In this document: piece by piece, positions 5,201 through 5,280 of the stretch
Position numbering within the stretch: the first letter of the stretch is position 1
How the letters are laid out: each line of letters begins with the position of its first letter
Origin: CAJBLF01 sp964560855
Lineage (GTDB): Bacteria; Patescibacteriota; Gracilibacteria; Absconditabacterales; Absconditicoccaceae
DNA length: 5,280 nt
NCBI GenBank assembly: GCA_964560855.1
Contig: CAZLLU010000041.1
Coordinates: 1-5,280 of the forward strand
Direction of reading: 5' to 3'
The notes under the pieces: model-generated
Database searches by the model: none
Told to the model about the DNA's origin: nothing
What the model saw: only the letters and a program-made list of their open reading frames with translations
Position numbers and translations under genes: made by a program

Positions 5201-5210
5201 TTGCTATGAT
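5201..5210 (+). promoter_or_regulatory. Possible extended -10 element before the terminator
   Basis: TTGCTATGAT contains TG-C-TATGAT (-10 at 5205-5210) with no -35 box. It follows the heptad repeat directly, in the same arrangement as at 3069-3078. A start near 5217 would meet the terminator after about 30 nt. Confidence 0.35.
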
Positions 5211-5225
5211 GGACTATAGTAAATT

Positions 5226-5250
5226 ACGGCAGGGGATTGCCGTTTTTTTT
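5226..5250 (+). terminator. Intrinsic terminator of dnaA
   Basis: ACGGCA (5226-5231) and TGCCGT (5238-5243) form a perfect 6-bp stem around the loop GGGGAT, followed at once by eight T residues (5243-5250). It lies about 60 bases past the dnaA stop, so dnaA appears to be transcribed separately from whatever follows. Confidence 0.9.
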
Positions 5251-5261
5251 ATATTATTTCT

Positions 5262-5267
5262 TTGACT
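5262..5267 (+). promoter_or_regulatory. Possible -35 box of the next gene
   Basis: TTGACT matches five of six positions of TTGACA and lies just past the terminator. The window ends before a -10 box could appear, so this is only suggestive. Confidence 0.25.
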
Positions 5268-5280
5268 TGCTTACATCAAT

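Overview
The window comes from a bacterium that reads UGA as glycine (genetic code 25). This code is known from the candidate phyla Absconditabacteria (SR1) and Gracilibacteria (BD1-5/GN02). Under the standard code almost every gene here looks broken. With UGA read as Gly, nine in-frame UGA codons disappear and six intact genes result: one partial and five complete, all five complete ones ending in TAA. The strongest proof is DnaA. One of its UGA codons falls on the nearly invariant glycine of the 'FVVG..NN' motif at the entry to the AAA+ domain, and its other two are equally silent in an otherwise uninterrupted protein. I cannot tell the two phyla apart from this sequence.

Layout. At the left edge, the first 17 codons of a minus-strand gene with a signal peptide are driven by a near-consensus promoter (TTGACA-17-TATACT). 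A second promoter diverges rightwards (TTGATA-16-TATATT) into a two-gene operon: a small acidic membrane-anchored protein of unknown function (261-698) and a compact SufD-type Fe-S cluster scaffold protein (709-1353). Positions 1354-2285 (932 bases) hold no convincing gene. They are packed with direct repeats, perfect hairpins and an element with nested terminal inverted repeats ending in GTCATTCCCG/CGGGAATGAC.

Next come two membrane genes: a von Willebrand factor A (vWA) protein resembling the BatA/BatB family (2286-3026), and a small single-pass protein with a helical tail (3167-3589). They may work together at the membrane. A 60-base multi-armed palindrome separates them from dnaA (3686-5164), the replication initiator. 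dnaA ends in TAA, followed by a heptad repeat and a strong intrinsic terminator (5226-5250).

Three 7-bp tandem repeats, purine-rich on one strand, lie in the intergenic spaces. Three copies of a spaced motif TTGCTANNATNNNCTA, which contains an extended -10 box, lie nearby. No Shine-Dalgarno sequence precedes any of the six starts. I saw no tRNA, rRNA, CRISPR array or transposase.
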